From the NCBI GenBank assembly GCA_002717515.1, contig PBEC01000019.1, positions 1 through 63,671 on the forward strand: a DNA stretch of 63,671 nucleotides. Direction: 5' to 3'. Of the stretch, positions 9,609-19,051 are shown in pieces (within the stretch, counting starts at the first letter, position 1; each line of letters starts with the position of its first letter). This DNA is from Flavobacteriales bacterium (lineage in GTDB: Bacteria > Bacteroidota > Bacteroidia > Flavobacteriales_C > GCA-002722245). The notes under the pieces are model-generated. The model saw only the letters and a list, made by a program, of their open reading frames with translations, searched no databases and was not told the DNA's origin. The translations under genes and the position numbers were made by a program.

Positions 9609-12600
9609 TTAAAAAAGTTATCTTGATAATAGTTTTATTTCCCTTGTTTGTAAATGGCCAATTAACGAACGATTGGATTAACTATGATCAGAATTACTTT
9701 AAATTTCCAATTTCTGAGGATGGTGTTTATCGAATTGAATTTCAACAGCTTATTAATGCTGGAATGAATATTAATCTTCTTGACGACCCTAGAAATTTTC
9801 AAATTTTTGCAAAAGGACGTGAACTGCCAATTTATGTTAAAGGTGAATCAGATGGTTCTTTTGACTCCGGTGATTATATTGAATTTTATGCTGAAAAAAA
9901 TTCTGGGTGGTATGACCATTCTCTTTTTTCTGACTCTGTAGATGTATTTAATCCTTTTGTGAGCATTTTTACAGATACCCTTTATCATTTTTTAACTTGG
10001 AATACCAGCGTAAATAATTTTAGGTTAAAGGATGAAGTTGATTTAGATTTTAATTCATACACACCTTCGGACTATTATTGGAAAGAAATTCTATACACCG
10101 ATGATAATTTTTTTAATTTGGGTAGAAAAACCAGTTCAGGAACTCCTGTTCCAGAGTATTCTCGAGGTGAAGGTAGATTTATGGCAGAAATTTGGGCGGA
10201 TCGTCAAAAACAATATCCGTATCCCTCAGATCCAATGAACACCTCCAATGCTTTTGAATCGGGTCCCGATGGTTGGGTTAAGGTTGAGTTTGTTGGTTTA
10301 CAAGGTGATGAACAAAAGGTTAATGTTTTTGTCAACGATAGTTTAATATATGATGAAACAGAGCCAAGTTATTCGAATGTATTTGTAGAAAGTTCTATTC
10401 CTGCTAAGTTTTGGAAAGATCAAACGGACATAATTGTGAAGCATATTGAAGATGGAAATTACAATTATATAGATGATCATATTAATAAAATAGGACTTGC
10501 ATATATCCAAATTCGGTATCCAAAGACTTTTAATATGAATGGTAAATCGGATGCTGTGATGTATGTCCCTTCAGGTAGTGAGTCGAAAGATTTACTTGTA
10601 ATCGAAAATTATGACAATCTTAATTCAACAGTCAGATTATACGATTTAACCAATGGTTATAGGGTTCAAGTTCAACCACTTAGTGGCAAGTATTATGCTT
10701 TGCTTCCAAATGAAGGTAATGAACGGAAGTGTTATTTAACAACCGAATTAGCAGTAAAAAATGTTTCTGGTATTACATCAGTAAGTTCAGGATCATCCAA
10801 ATTTATTGATTATGAAGATTTAATAACTCAAAAAGGAGATGTTGATTTCCTCCTACTAACAAGTAATAAATTAATAAGTGCTGCGAATGAGTACATTGAG
10901 TATCGAGAATCAAAAGGTTTGAAGAGTTTGGTTTTCGATATGGATCAGTTGTACAATCAGTTCAGCTATGGAATTCGAAAGCATCCTATGGCCATTCGAT
11001 CATTAGCCGATGCAATCGTAAACTATTGGGGATTTGAACCTAAGTATCTTTTTTTGTGTGGTAAGTCAATGACCTCGGATAAAACCTCTGTTAGATTTGG
11101 AGATCAGTTCGAGGAAAATATTGTTCCTACATGGAGTGTCTTGGGATCTGATGTAGGGTTTACAGCTGGACTTAAGCCTCAGTCCATAATTAATCCTGAT
11201 ATTCCAACGGGCCGTTTGGCTGTAAGAGATGAAGAGCAATTAAGAAACTACCTAAGAAAAGTACAAGATTATGAATCTGCAAGTTATGATAAGTGGATGA
11301 AGCAGGTTTTGCATTTTGGTGGGGGTGATGATGCTTCTGAACAAAGCGATTACAAAGAATATCTCGAGAGTTTTGAAGAGATAATTGAAGATTCTCTTTT
11401 TGGAGGTAATGTTCACACATTTTTAAAAAACACTTCGAATCCTTTACAAATTAATCTTTCTGATTCCGTTGAGAGCTTAATAAATAAAGGGGTTAGTTTA
11501 ATGACCTTTTTTGGACATGCCTATGCACAAAATTTTGATCAGAGTATCGATGATCCAGAGAATTATGAAAATACAGGAAAATATCCCTTCATATTAGCAA
11601 ATTCCTGTCTAATTGGTAATGTTCACAGTAACAATTATAACAGTGGAAGTGAAAAGTTTGTTCTAGCTTCAGATAAGGGCTCAATCGGGTTTTTAGGATC
11701 TTCCTCTGCAGCTAATCAAGGACCTCTATATACTTATTCTTCCAACTTATATGAAAATTTAAGTAAAGACTTTTATGGTCATTCAATTGGCGAAATAGTA
11801 CAACAAACTATTATTGATATTCAAGATTCTACCATATTATCAGATTTGGACAATTCGATAAATAGGAGAGATGTTGCTATGCATATGACCCTTCATTGTG
11901 ATCCTGCGATTGTTATAAATTCTCATGAAAAATCAGATTATACTGTATATAAAAATAGTTCCTTAACACAACCCAATGTGTTTTTTAACCCAAGACAAAT
12001 TTCAAATGAACTGGATTCTTTTGAAATCAGTCTTGTTGTTACTAATCTTGGTAAAGCTTATGGGGATACATTCGACATATTGATTACAAGAGATTTTCCG
12101 GTTCAAAGTTTTTCAGATACAACTTATTCTTTGCAGGTTTCAAGAATTTTTTATTCCGATACAATTACGTTAAAGTTACCAGTTGATAAGATCAATGGAA
12201 TTGGACTAAATAAGTTTTCCATTCGTGCTGATGCTTTTGGTCAAATCGATGAATTGAATGAATTAAATAACAATGTTGATGTTGAGATATTTATTAATTC
12301 AAGTGAAATAGTTCCCGTTTATCCTTATGAATATGCAATTGTACCTAACTCATCGCCAGTTTTAAAAGCTTCAACAGGAAACCCTTATGCTGCTTCGAAA
12401 AAGTATTATTTTCAAATTGATACAGTTGATGCTTTTGATAGTCCATTGATGACCCAAGAAATTATTGAAAGTTCAGGAGGTGTGATTGAGTGGAATCCTT
12501 TAAATTCTCCAGTTTTGAGTGGATTTTATTCAAACTTTTTAAGTGCAACAACATTAGCAAATCCTCAAGTGTTTTTTTGGAGGGTGAGCTCTGACTCAAC

Positions 12601-14746
12601 AGGGAATAACGGGTTTTCCTGGAAGGAAAGCTCATTTCAACATGTATCCGATAAAAAGGGGTGGGGACAAGCTCACTTTCATCAATTTAAAAACAACCAG
12701 TATTCATTTATTGATTACAAATATGACGAACGAAAAACTGATTTTATAAAACAAACGAAAACCCTAAAAGCCGTGACTCATAAAAATTGGTATGCTCCTT
12801 ACAGAGAGGAAACTCGATATGAAATTGATGGTGCAATTCAGTGCTTTGGGTCAACCAGATGGAATATAAATAACTTTTTTGTTGCCGTAATTGATAAAAA
12901 GACACTTGAACCATGGCATGCTCAAGAACATGGTGATTATGGTCATGATAACTATGAAGAACCAATATTCCAACAGAATTACAATGACTACAATTTTTAT
13001 TTTCGTAATGATATTTCTGAAAAAATAGACAGTTTAATTTCTTTTATAAATGATATACCTGACAGCAACTACGTTTTGTTATATTCTTATGATGCAAATA
13101 ATTGTAAAACCTGGCTAAATTCATCGGCCACTTATGAGGCAATGTTTAATGAAATTGGTGCAAACGTTGATTCTTTAAAAAATTATCCAGTTAACTATCC
13201 CTATATACTTTTTTTCAAAAAAGGAGACACTAGTTCTGTTGTAGAGAGTTTTTCCCCAGATGGATCTGATTATATAACCTTGACGGCACAAATGGATAAT
13301 TATTGGTACAATGGAACCATTGAAAGTACATTAATTGGTCCCAGCTCAAAATGGGGGTCTTTTCATTGGGGTATGCAATCGCGTGAGTTTGTAAATCAAG
13401 ACACATCGAAAATTAGTATTTATGGTGTAGATTATAATGGCAATGAGCAACTTTTCTTTGATGGTTTATCAGGAATAGGTGATCTTTATAATCTTGGAGA
13501 CTCTATTGACGCCACTATTTATCCTTATTTAAAACTTGAATCTTTTTTTGCTGACGATTTAAACCGAACTCCTGACGATTTAATTCGTTGGCAAGTTACC
13601 TATGACGAGGTTCCAGAAGCAGCTATAAATCCTCTCAGATTAATTGGGTATGAACTTATAGACTCTGTTCAGCAAGGGGAAGATTTACAGCTTGTAATAG
13701 CCATTGAAAATATAACAGATGTACCAATGGATTCTTTGCAAGTAGGTATTCGAGTAATAGATAATGAATTTAATTACTTACCAATTACTTATACTATAAA
13801 GGCCCCCTTATTAGCGGGAGAAATAATTTACGATACAGTTTTCGTTCCAACATCCGCATTGATATCTGAAAATAATTTATGGTATGAAATTAACCCATAT
13901 ACAGGACCGCGACCATGGCAACTTGAGCAATATCATTTTAACAATGTTTATTCCCATAGTTTCCTTGTTTCTGCTGATGAGCTTAACCCCATACTTGATG
14001 TAACATTTGATGGAGTACATATAATGAACGGAGATATAGTAAGTCCCTCTTCTAATATCGTTATAGCATTGGATGATGAAAATCAATATTTGACCTTAGA
14101 CGACGAATCCTTAATTCAGGTATATATTAACTATCCGAATGATTCGTTGGTGTTATTAAATCCTTCTGAATATGTTTTTACACCTGCTGAGCTCCCTAAA
14201 AATAAATGTACAATAGAGTATCAGTCTGCTTTTGAAAAAGATGGAACATATGAATTAAGAGTAAAAGCAGTGGATAAGTCTTACAATATTTCTGGCGATG
14301 GAGATTTGGAAGATAATTATGATTTTAAAATTAAATTTGAAATTGTGACAGAATCAAGCGTAAGTCAGTTGATTAATTATCCAAATCCATTTTCTACTTC
14401 AACCCGATTTGTCTTTACTCTTACTGGTTCAGAGATTCCAGATAACATCTTTATTCAAATCATGACCATAACAGGTAAGGTCGTAAAAGAGATAACAAAA
14501 GATGAATTAGGACCGATTCATATTGGCAGAAATGTCACAGAATATGCATGGGACGGCACTGATAAATATGGAGATAAGCTCGCTAACGGAGTTTATTTAT
14601 ATAAAGTCCAGGTTCAAAATAATGGTGCAGATGTAAAGCAAAAAACTGAAAAAATATCTTCAAGTACCTCTGAAGAAGGTACTCCTAATACACTATCCAA
14701 CAAATTCTTTAAAAATGGAATAGGAAAAATGTATATCTTAAGATAA
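9605..14746 (+). CDS. C25-family (gingipain-like) protease, putative T9SS sortase PorU2
   Basis: A 1713-residue secreted protein with a signal peptide (about 1-19, ending FVNGQ). A gingipain-type peptidase C25 domain lies at about 410-790. The catalytic dyad is visible: H638 in TFFGHAYAQ and C668 in ILANSCLIGN. Before it, residues 30-330 resemble the PorU N-terminal propeptide region; after it come Ig-like and beta-rich segments. The C-terminus (from about 1585, LINYPNPFSTSTRFVF ... ANGVYLYKVQ) is FlgD-like/T9SS sorting-domain-like. PorU cleaves sorting domains and attaches cargo to the surface. The size is well above the ~1150-1300 residues I recall for canonical PorU, hence PorU2-like. Coupled to the PorV-like gene by a 4-base overlap. 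It is convergent with the SulP gene, 7 bases away. Confidence 0.82.
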   Translation: MIKKVILIIVLFPLFVNGQLTNDWINYDQNYFKFPISEDGVYRIEFQQLINAGMNINLLDDPRNFQIFAKGRELPIYVKGESDGSFDSGDYIEFYAEKNSGWYDHSLFSDSVDVFNPFVSIFTDTLYHFLTWNTSVNNFRLKDEVDLDFNSYTPSDYYWKEILYTDDNFFNLGRKTSSGTPVPEYSRGEGRFMAEIWADRQKQYPYPSDPMNTSNAFESGPDGWVKVEFVGLQGDEQKVNVFVNDSLIYDETEPSYSNVFVESSIPAKFWKDQTDIIVKHIEDGNYNYIDDHINKIGLAYIQIRYPKTFNMNGKSDAVMYVPSGSESKDLLVIENYDNLNSTVRLYDLTNGYRVQVQPLSGKYYALLPNEGNERKCYLTTELAVKNVSGITSVSSGSSKFIDYEDLITQKGDVDFLLLTSNKLISAANEYIEYRESKGLKSLVFDMDQLYNQFSYGIRKHPMAIRSLADAIVNYWGFEPKYLFLCGKSMTSDKTSVRFGDQFEENIVPTWSVLGSDVGFTAGLKPQSIINPDIPTGRLAVRDEEQLRNYLRKVQDYESASYDKWMKQVLHFGGGDDASEQSDYKEYLESFEEIIEDSLFGGNVHTFLKNTSNPLQINLSDSVESLINKGVSLMTFFGHAYAQNFDQSIDDPENYENTGKYPFILANSCLIGNVHSNNYNSGSEKFVLASDKGSIGFLGSSSAANQGPLYTYSSNLYENLSKDFYGHSIGEIVQQTIIDIQDSTILSDLDNSINRRDVAMHMTLHCDPAIVINSHEKSDYTVYKNSSLTQPNVFFNPRQISNELDSFEISLVVTNLGKAYGDTFDILITRDFPVQSFSDTTYSLQVSRIFYSDTITLKLPVDKINGIGLNKFSIRADAFGQIDELNELNNNVDVEIFINSSEIVPVYPYEYAIVPNSSPVLKASTGNPYAASKKYYFQIDTVDAFDSPLMTQEIIESSGGVIEWNPLNSPVLSGFYSNFLSATTLANPQVFFWRVSSDSTGNNGFSWKESSFQHVSDKKGWGQAHFHQFKNNQYSFIDYKYDERKTDFIKQTKTLKAVTHKNWYAPYREETRYEIDGAIQCFGSTRWNINNFFVAVIDKKTLEPWHAQEHGDYGHDNYEEPIFQQNYNDYNFYFRNDISEKIDSLISFINDIPDSNYVLLYSYDANNCKTWLNSSATYEAMFNEIGANVDSLKNYPVNYPYILFFKKGDTSSVVESFSPDGSDYITLTAQMDNYWYNGTIESTLIGPSSKWGSFHWGMQSREFVNQDTSKISIYGVDYNGNEQLFFDGLSGIGDLYNLGDSIDATIYPYLKLESFFADDLNRTPDDLIRWQVTYDEVPEAAINPLRLIGYELIDSVQQGEDLQLVIAIENITDVPMDSLQVGIRVIDNEFNYLPITYTIKAPLLAGEIIYDTVFVPTSALISENNLWYEINPYTGPRPWQLEQYHFNNVYSHSFLVSADELNPILDVTFDGVHIMNGDIVSPSSNIVIALDDENQYLTLDDESLIQVYINYPNDSLVLLNPSEYVFTPAELPKNKCTIEYQSAFEKDGTYELRVKAVDKSYNISGDGDLEDNYDFKIKFEIVTESSVSQLINYPNPFSTSTRFVFTLTGSEIPDNIFIQIMTITGKVVKEITKDELGPIHIGRNVTEYAWDGTDKYGDKLANGVYLYKVQVQNNGADVKQKTEKISSSTSEEGTPNTLSNKFFKNGIGKMYILR

Positions 14747-14753
14747 ATATATC

Positions 14754-16349
14754 TTATTTTCCCTCCATAAATAAATCGGTTTCCAGTGCTTTTTGATATG
14801 CTTTATCAGAATCTTCGGGTAAAACTTCATCAAACCCTTTTATCTCTAACCTAATCTCCTTAGGTACCGAGGCTATTTTAAAATCATCAATAATTTCTCT
14901 AACATCATCATCAATTCTCACATTATTGGTTGCATCAATAACAACATGGGATTGATTAGGTATAGATTTAAGTGTTTTCAGCATTGCGGCTTTATTTAAA
15001 AAGGTGACATTCTCAGATAAACGCAATGTGATTGGAGCTCCTTTTTCTTGATCTTCTGGTTTCCAAAAATAGGGTGTTCTGAAGTTGTTAAATAAAATGA
15101 TGAAAATAGCGATAGCTAATCCAATACCGATTCCCCAAAGCATATCAACATAATAGATAATAAGAAGAGTAACAATAAATGGAGCAAATTGTCTAATTCC
15201 TTTTGCCCACATTTCTTTAAATTTTGAGGGGTGAGCTAATTTGTATCCAACCATAAGTAATATTGCTGCTAAACTTGCAATAGGGAGCTTATTTAACAAG
15301 CTTGGAAAAAGCACTAAACTAGCCAGTACAAAAAATCCATGCATAATGGCGGATAATTTAGTTTTTCCTCCCGATTGAATATTAGCGGAAGATCGAACAA
15401 TAACCTGAGTAACAGGAAGACCACCAATTAAACCACAAATTATATTTCCAATACCCTGCGCCTTTAGTTCTTTATTAGGATCAGAGATTCTTTTATCTGG
15501 ATCCAGCTTATCCGTAGCCTCTAAACAAAGTAAGGTCTCTAAACTTGCCACCAAAGCGATAACAGCGCCAATAACATAAACATCAGGATTTGTTAAGGCC
15601 TCAGAAAAGTTAGGAACAGCAAAAAAACTTTTAAATTCATTTAAACTTTCTGCAACTGGTAATGACACAAGATTGTTGCCCGTTAATGCAAATTTAGATC
15701 CCATATTCAAAAGTATTTCGTTCAAAGCAATACCCAACACAACAACTACCAAAGGACCTTGAATAAGAGAAAAGATTTTATTTTTTTTCATAAATGGACG
15801 TTCCCAAAGTGCAAGAATTCCAATAGAAAGGGCACAAATTAAAATTGCTCCAGGAGCAATTTTTGTTGAGATTTCAGAGAAATTAAATACAATTTCAGAT
15901 AGACTCGTGTCGCTTTTAATTCCAATGATGTTAGGCATTTGTTTCATGAAAATTGTGACTCCAATACCTCCAAGCATCCCGAGAATTACAGAATTCGGAA
16001 AATAGTACCCAACTACTCCACCTTTCAAGAAACCAAGTATCAGTTGAATAGTTCCCCCAATTACAACTGCTACTAAGAATAATTCAAAACCGCCTCCATC
16101 TAAACCTCCTAAATCCACAATTGCAGTAGCTACTATGGATGCCAGTCCTGCTGCTGGACCAGAAACCCCTAAAGGAGAATTACTTAAAGATCCGACAACA
16201 ATACCGCCTATAATACCGGCTATAATACCGGACAATGGAGGAGCTCCTGAGGCTACCGCAATACCAAGACAAAGTGGAACAGCAACTAAGAAAACTATTA
16301 TCGAAGCAGGAAAATCTTTTTTGAAATTTTTAAACAATGGAGCACCCAT
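14754..16349 (-). CDS. SulP family inorganic anion (bicarbonate/sulfate) transporter
   Basis: A 531-residue membrane transporter of the SulP/SLC26 family. The first transmembrane block (KDFPASIIVFLVAVPLCLGI, residues 10-29) and GVSGPAAGLASIVA are typical. About 10-12 hydrophobic segments run to residue ~425, followed by a cytoplasmic STAS-like domain (about 445-531, with VVIDATNNVRID). Many bacterial members carry bicarbonate or sulfate with sodium or protons; marine Bacteroidota copies are often called bicarbonate transporters. No carbonic anhydrase or sulfate-assimilation gene is next to it, so the substrate is open. It is last in a same-strand run after the putative porin (67 bases). Confidence 0.85.
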   Translation of the reverse strand: MGAPLFKNFKKDFPASIIVFLVAVPLCLGIAVASGAPPLSGIIAGIIGGIVVGSLSNSPLGVSGPAAGLASIVATAIVDLGGLDGGGFELFLVAVVIGGTIQLILGFLKGGVVGYYFPNSVILGMLGGIGVTIFMKQMPNIIGIKSDTSLSEIVFNFSEISTKIAPGAILICALSIGILALWERPFMKKNKIFSLIQGPLVVVVLGIALNEILLNMGSKFALTGNNLVSLPVAESLNEFKSFFAVPNFSEALTNPDVYVIGAVIALVASLETLLCLEATDKLDPDKRISDPNKELKAQGIGNIICGLIGGLPVTQVIVRSSANIQSGGKTKLSAIMHGFFVLASLVLFPSLLNKLPIASLAAILLMVGYKLAHPSKFKEMWAKGIRQFAPFIVTLLIIYYVDMLWGIGIGLAIAIFIILFNNFRTPYFWKPEDQEKGAPITLRLSENVTFLNKAAMLKTLKSIPNQSHVVIDATNNVRIDDDVREIIDDFKIASVPKEIRLEIKGFDEVLPEDSDKAYQKALETDLFMEGK

Positions 16350-16416
16350 AATTATTCTATATTTTTTGTACTACAAAAATAATATCTCATTTTTTTTTTT
16401 CAAAGAAAAAAGAGGC

Positions 16417-18192
16417 TTAATTTGTTAAATTCCATTTCAATCCAAGACGGAAAAATGAATTTGTAATAGGATAATTCTCCCCAATGAACAATTCATTTTT
16501 CAGACTGTACATTGCATTAACGTATTTTATATACAGGTCTGCTGGTCCTAAACGTGAGGCTAGGAAAAAATCAACAACGGGAATTCCTCCGACCATCTGA
16601 TTTCCTAGGTGATAGTGCCGAATGGCGGGGTTATAGTTTAATCCGTTATATTTACTAAAAAAGTTAACTGTTGAACCCAAGTTAAAGGGTACTTTTCTTA
16701 ATTTAAACTCATACACTAAACTTGAACGTGTATAAAAAGAAGGTATTCTAATTAAATTTGATGTAGTGTATTGAAACCCTAATCCACTATGAAATTTAAT
16801 GAATTTATTACCCAAACTTTTTTTTATTGAGAGTCTTCCTACGGTTATGTTTTCACTGGTTTGTTGAGGAAAGCTGTTTTCATCCAAATAAATGTAATTT
16901 GAAATGTTTTGAATTTTTAAGGCCAAACTACTCTTTATGACCTTAAGATTTAGTTTTGCGTCAATCTTAATCTTTTTCATTGGACTAAAATTATTTTCCC
17001 ATTGGAAGTGATTTCCATGATAATTAATGAACAAATAGGAGGGAAGCTCATTTACGTATCCACATTGAATAGATAAGTTAGAAAATTGCTGAGTAGTATC
17101 CTGAGTTTGTTGATTGAAAAAAATATTTGATTTCCCATTGAAATTAAAGTTTCCTTTCCAAATGTTTTCAAAATGATATTTTCCAGATAAGGAGATAAGA
17201 GTTTTCTTGAGAACAAAATTCAAACGGGTTAAGGCATATGAGTTATTCAAAATTAATTTATCGTTAAACTCCTTGTGAATACCTGCGCTTATTAAAGATT
17301 TCCCTTTGATTTTTTTTAGCTTACCTAAGTTAATGATTGGTTCTATTACAAATTTTTTAAAACCAACGGAATCACTTGTTTCGGTGCTGTCTAAATAAGT
17401 CTGTGAAAAAAAATCTACATCAATGTCTTCCTCGAACATATTGAAGCTAAATTGATTTTCTTCATAATTGGAATAAACATCAAAATTTATTTTTGAATTT
17501 ATTTTAATTTCTTGAAGAACAGATGCTTTTTGTAAAAATATTGTGTTTGAAGCAGACGTTAAGTGCGGTTTAAAATTTAAAACGTTAAAATTATTTTCTG
17601 CAAAAATTGAATTGGCATTTATGAAACCACCGTTTTCTTGAATTGAGGCGGAATTTCTATGGTAAGATAATGTTACTTTGTAGTTTTTTTGAAAAGGAAG
17701 ATCTGCTCCAATTGAAAAGTTAAATCTTTTACCCATCGAATTGTTGTATATGCTGTTTTGGAAGTTTCGATTCAGTTGTGCTGATAATTTCGATTTACCA
17801 ATTTTACGATCTAAACGAGAATTAAACCAATGAGCATTAGTATTTGAATAATCATATTTTGCAGTGATTAATGGTATTGTATCTGTTTTAAATACGATTT
17901 GATCGTAGGATAACATTACACATTCTGACATCCACCCATAGTCTTCTAAATTGAATAGTATCGGAAATTTATAAAGTCCTGAATTGACGGAAAAAAAGGA
18001 GGGAGTAAAAAGGTCTTTTTGAGGGTCTAATAGTGTTGAACTTATGAGTAGAGTATCAAAAGCTTCAAAGAAATCACTCTCATTAAAAGCAATTGCTCTA
18101 TCCTGATTAATTTTTTCTAGAGTGGAATCAATACCAGCGATACTTGTCGCAGAAAGTAAAAAAAGTAATATGAAAATCGATTTTTTTTTCAC
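16417..18192 (-). CDS. putative porin (Bacteroidota outer-membrane family)
   Basis: A 591-residue outer-membrane protein with a clear signal peptide (MKKKSIFILLFLLSATSIAG). From residue ~110 it alternates short amphipathic strands and polar turns, as in a 16- to 18-strand barrel, and ends in an aromatic strand (SFFRLGLKWNLTN). The wording TDTIPLITAKYDYSNTNAHWFNSRLDRKIG... looks like the Bacteroidota 'putative porin' family. The solute passed is unknown. It lies between the cobalamin adenosyltransferase (47 bases upstream) and SulP on the same strand; a functional link is possible but unproved. Confidence 0.72.
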   Translation of the reverse strand: MKKKSIFILLFLLSATSIAGIDSTLEKINQDRAIAFNESDFFEAFDTLLISSTLLDPQKDLFTPSFFSVNSGLYKFPILFNLEDYGWMSECVMLSYDQIVFKTDTIPLITAKYDYSNTNAHWFNSRLDRKIGKSKLSAQLNRNFQNSIYNNSMGKRFNFSIGADLPFQKNYKVTLSYHRNSASIQENGGFINANSIFAENNFNVLNFKPHLTSASNTIFLQKASVLQEIKINSKINFDVYSNYEENQFSFNMFEEDIDVDFFSQTYLDSTETSDSVGFKKFVIEPIINLGKLKKIKGKSLISAGIHKEFNDKLILNNSYALTRLNFVLKKTLISLSGKYHFENIWKGNFNFNGKSNIFFNQQTQDTTQQFSNLSIQCGYVNELPSYLFINYHGNHFQWENNFSPMKKIKIDAKLNLKVIKSSLALKIQNISNYIYLDENSFPQQTSENITVGRLSIKKSLGNKFIKFHSGLGFQYTTSNLIRIPSFYTRSSLVYEFKLRKVPFNLGSTVNFFSKYNGLNYNPAIRHYHLGNQMVGGIPVVDFFLASRLGPADLYIKYVNAMYSLKNELFIGENYPITNSFFRLGLKWNLTN

Positions 18193-18239
18193 AGAAAGAA
18201 TGAATTAAATGGACAGTTTTAGCTTTATGATTTCGGTAT

Positions 18240-18788
18240 TTATTTTCTTGGTTTCCATTCAATTTCATCAACGTCAAAATCATTACTTAATTTTCTTGCT
18301 AAAACAAATAAATAATCTGAAAGTCGATTTAGGTATTTAATTATAATTAGAGGAATTTCCCAATTTTCATTCAAAAGAACAACTTGCCTTTCCGCTCTTC
18401 TGCATACACATCGAGCAATATGAGTATATGAAACAGTAGTGTGTCCACCAGGTAAAATAAACGCCCTCATAGGAGGTAGTTCATTATCCATAGCATCTAT
18501 TTGTTTTTCCAGTTTCAACACATCGTTTTCACAGATTTCAGGCAGTTGTATTTTATTTTTTGTTTTATCATTAGCAAGGTGAGAACCTATAGTAAAAAGC
18601 CTATCCTGAACTTCAATAAGTTCTTGTAAAAGTGGTTGCTTGCAAATTTGATCTCTTATTAATCCTATATATGAATTTAGTTCATCTACTGTTCCGTATG
18701 ATTCTATTTGAAGCTCAGCTTTGGAGACCCTGGAACCTCCCAAAAGAGACGTTTCTCCTAAATCTCCCGTTTTTGTGTAAACTTTCAT
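18240..18788 (-). CDS. cob(I)yrinic acid a,c-diamide adenosyltransferase (PduO type)
   Basis: A 182-residue PduO/MMAB-type ATP:cob(I)alamin adenosyltransferase, which makes adenosylcobalamin. The N-terminal ATP-binding stretch VYTKTGDLGETSLLGGSRVS is at 3-22, followed by ESYGTVDELNSYIG. The C-terminal CRRAERQVV and LNRLSDYLFVLAR motifs are both present. It implies the cell uses a coenzyme-B12 enzyme, though no such enzyme or B12 synthesis gene is in the window. First gene of the run leading to the porin and SulP. The 263-bp divergent gap to the PKD gene (18789-19051) is AT-rich; I see no riboswitch or small gene in it. Confidence 0.93.
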   Translation of the reverse strand: MKVYTKTGDLGETSLLGGSRVSKAELQIESYGTVDELNSYIGLIRDQICKQPLLQELIEVQDRLFTIGSHLANDKTKNKIQLPEICENDVLKLEKQIDAMDNELPPMRAFILPGGHTTVSYTHIARCVCRRAERQVVLLNENWEIPLIIIKYLNRLSDYLFVLARKLSNDFDVDEIEWKPRK

Positions 18789-19051
18789 AACTCTAAGTTA
18801 AAAAATGAGTTTTATAATTAGAGCATGCTTTCACCAAATTTAAGTGAATTGAATCTACTCCCTTTTAAAAAAACATTTAAGTTTTGAGAGGCACATTTAA
18901 TATCTTTTTCTTTCATTAATTTATCAGATATTTTAATTGGTATTCAATTTTTTCTTTTTAATCGATGATAAATATTATTTAGTCTAAGATTTTAGAAACT
19001 CTTCGAGTCAAAAGTCGTATTATTGCACCGTTACAACAAAACCAAATCGAA

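Noticed and set aside
14737-14754. AT-only inverted repeat at the PorU2/SulP junction as a terminator
   Set aside because: Short 7-bp A/T arms without a T-run; too weak to call.
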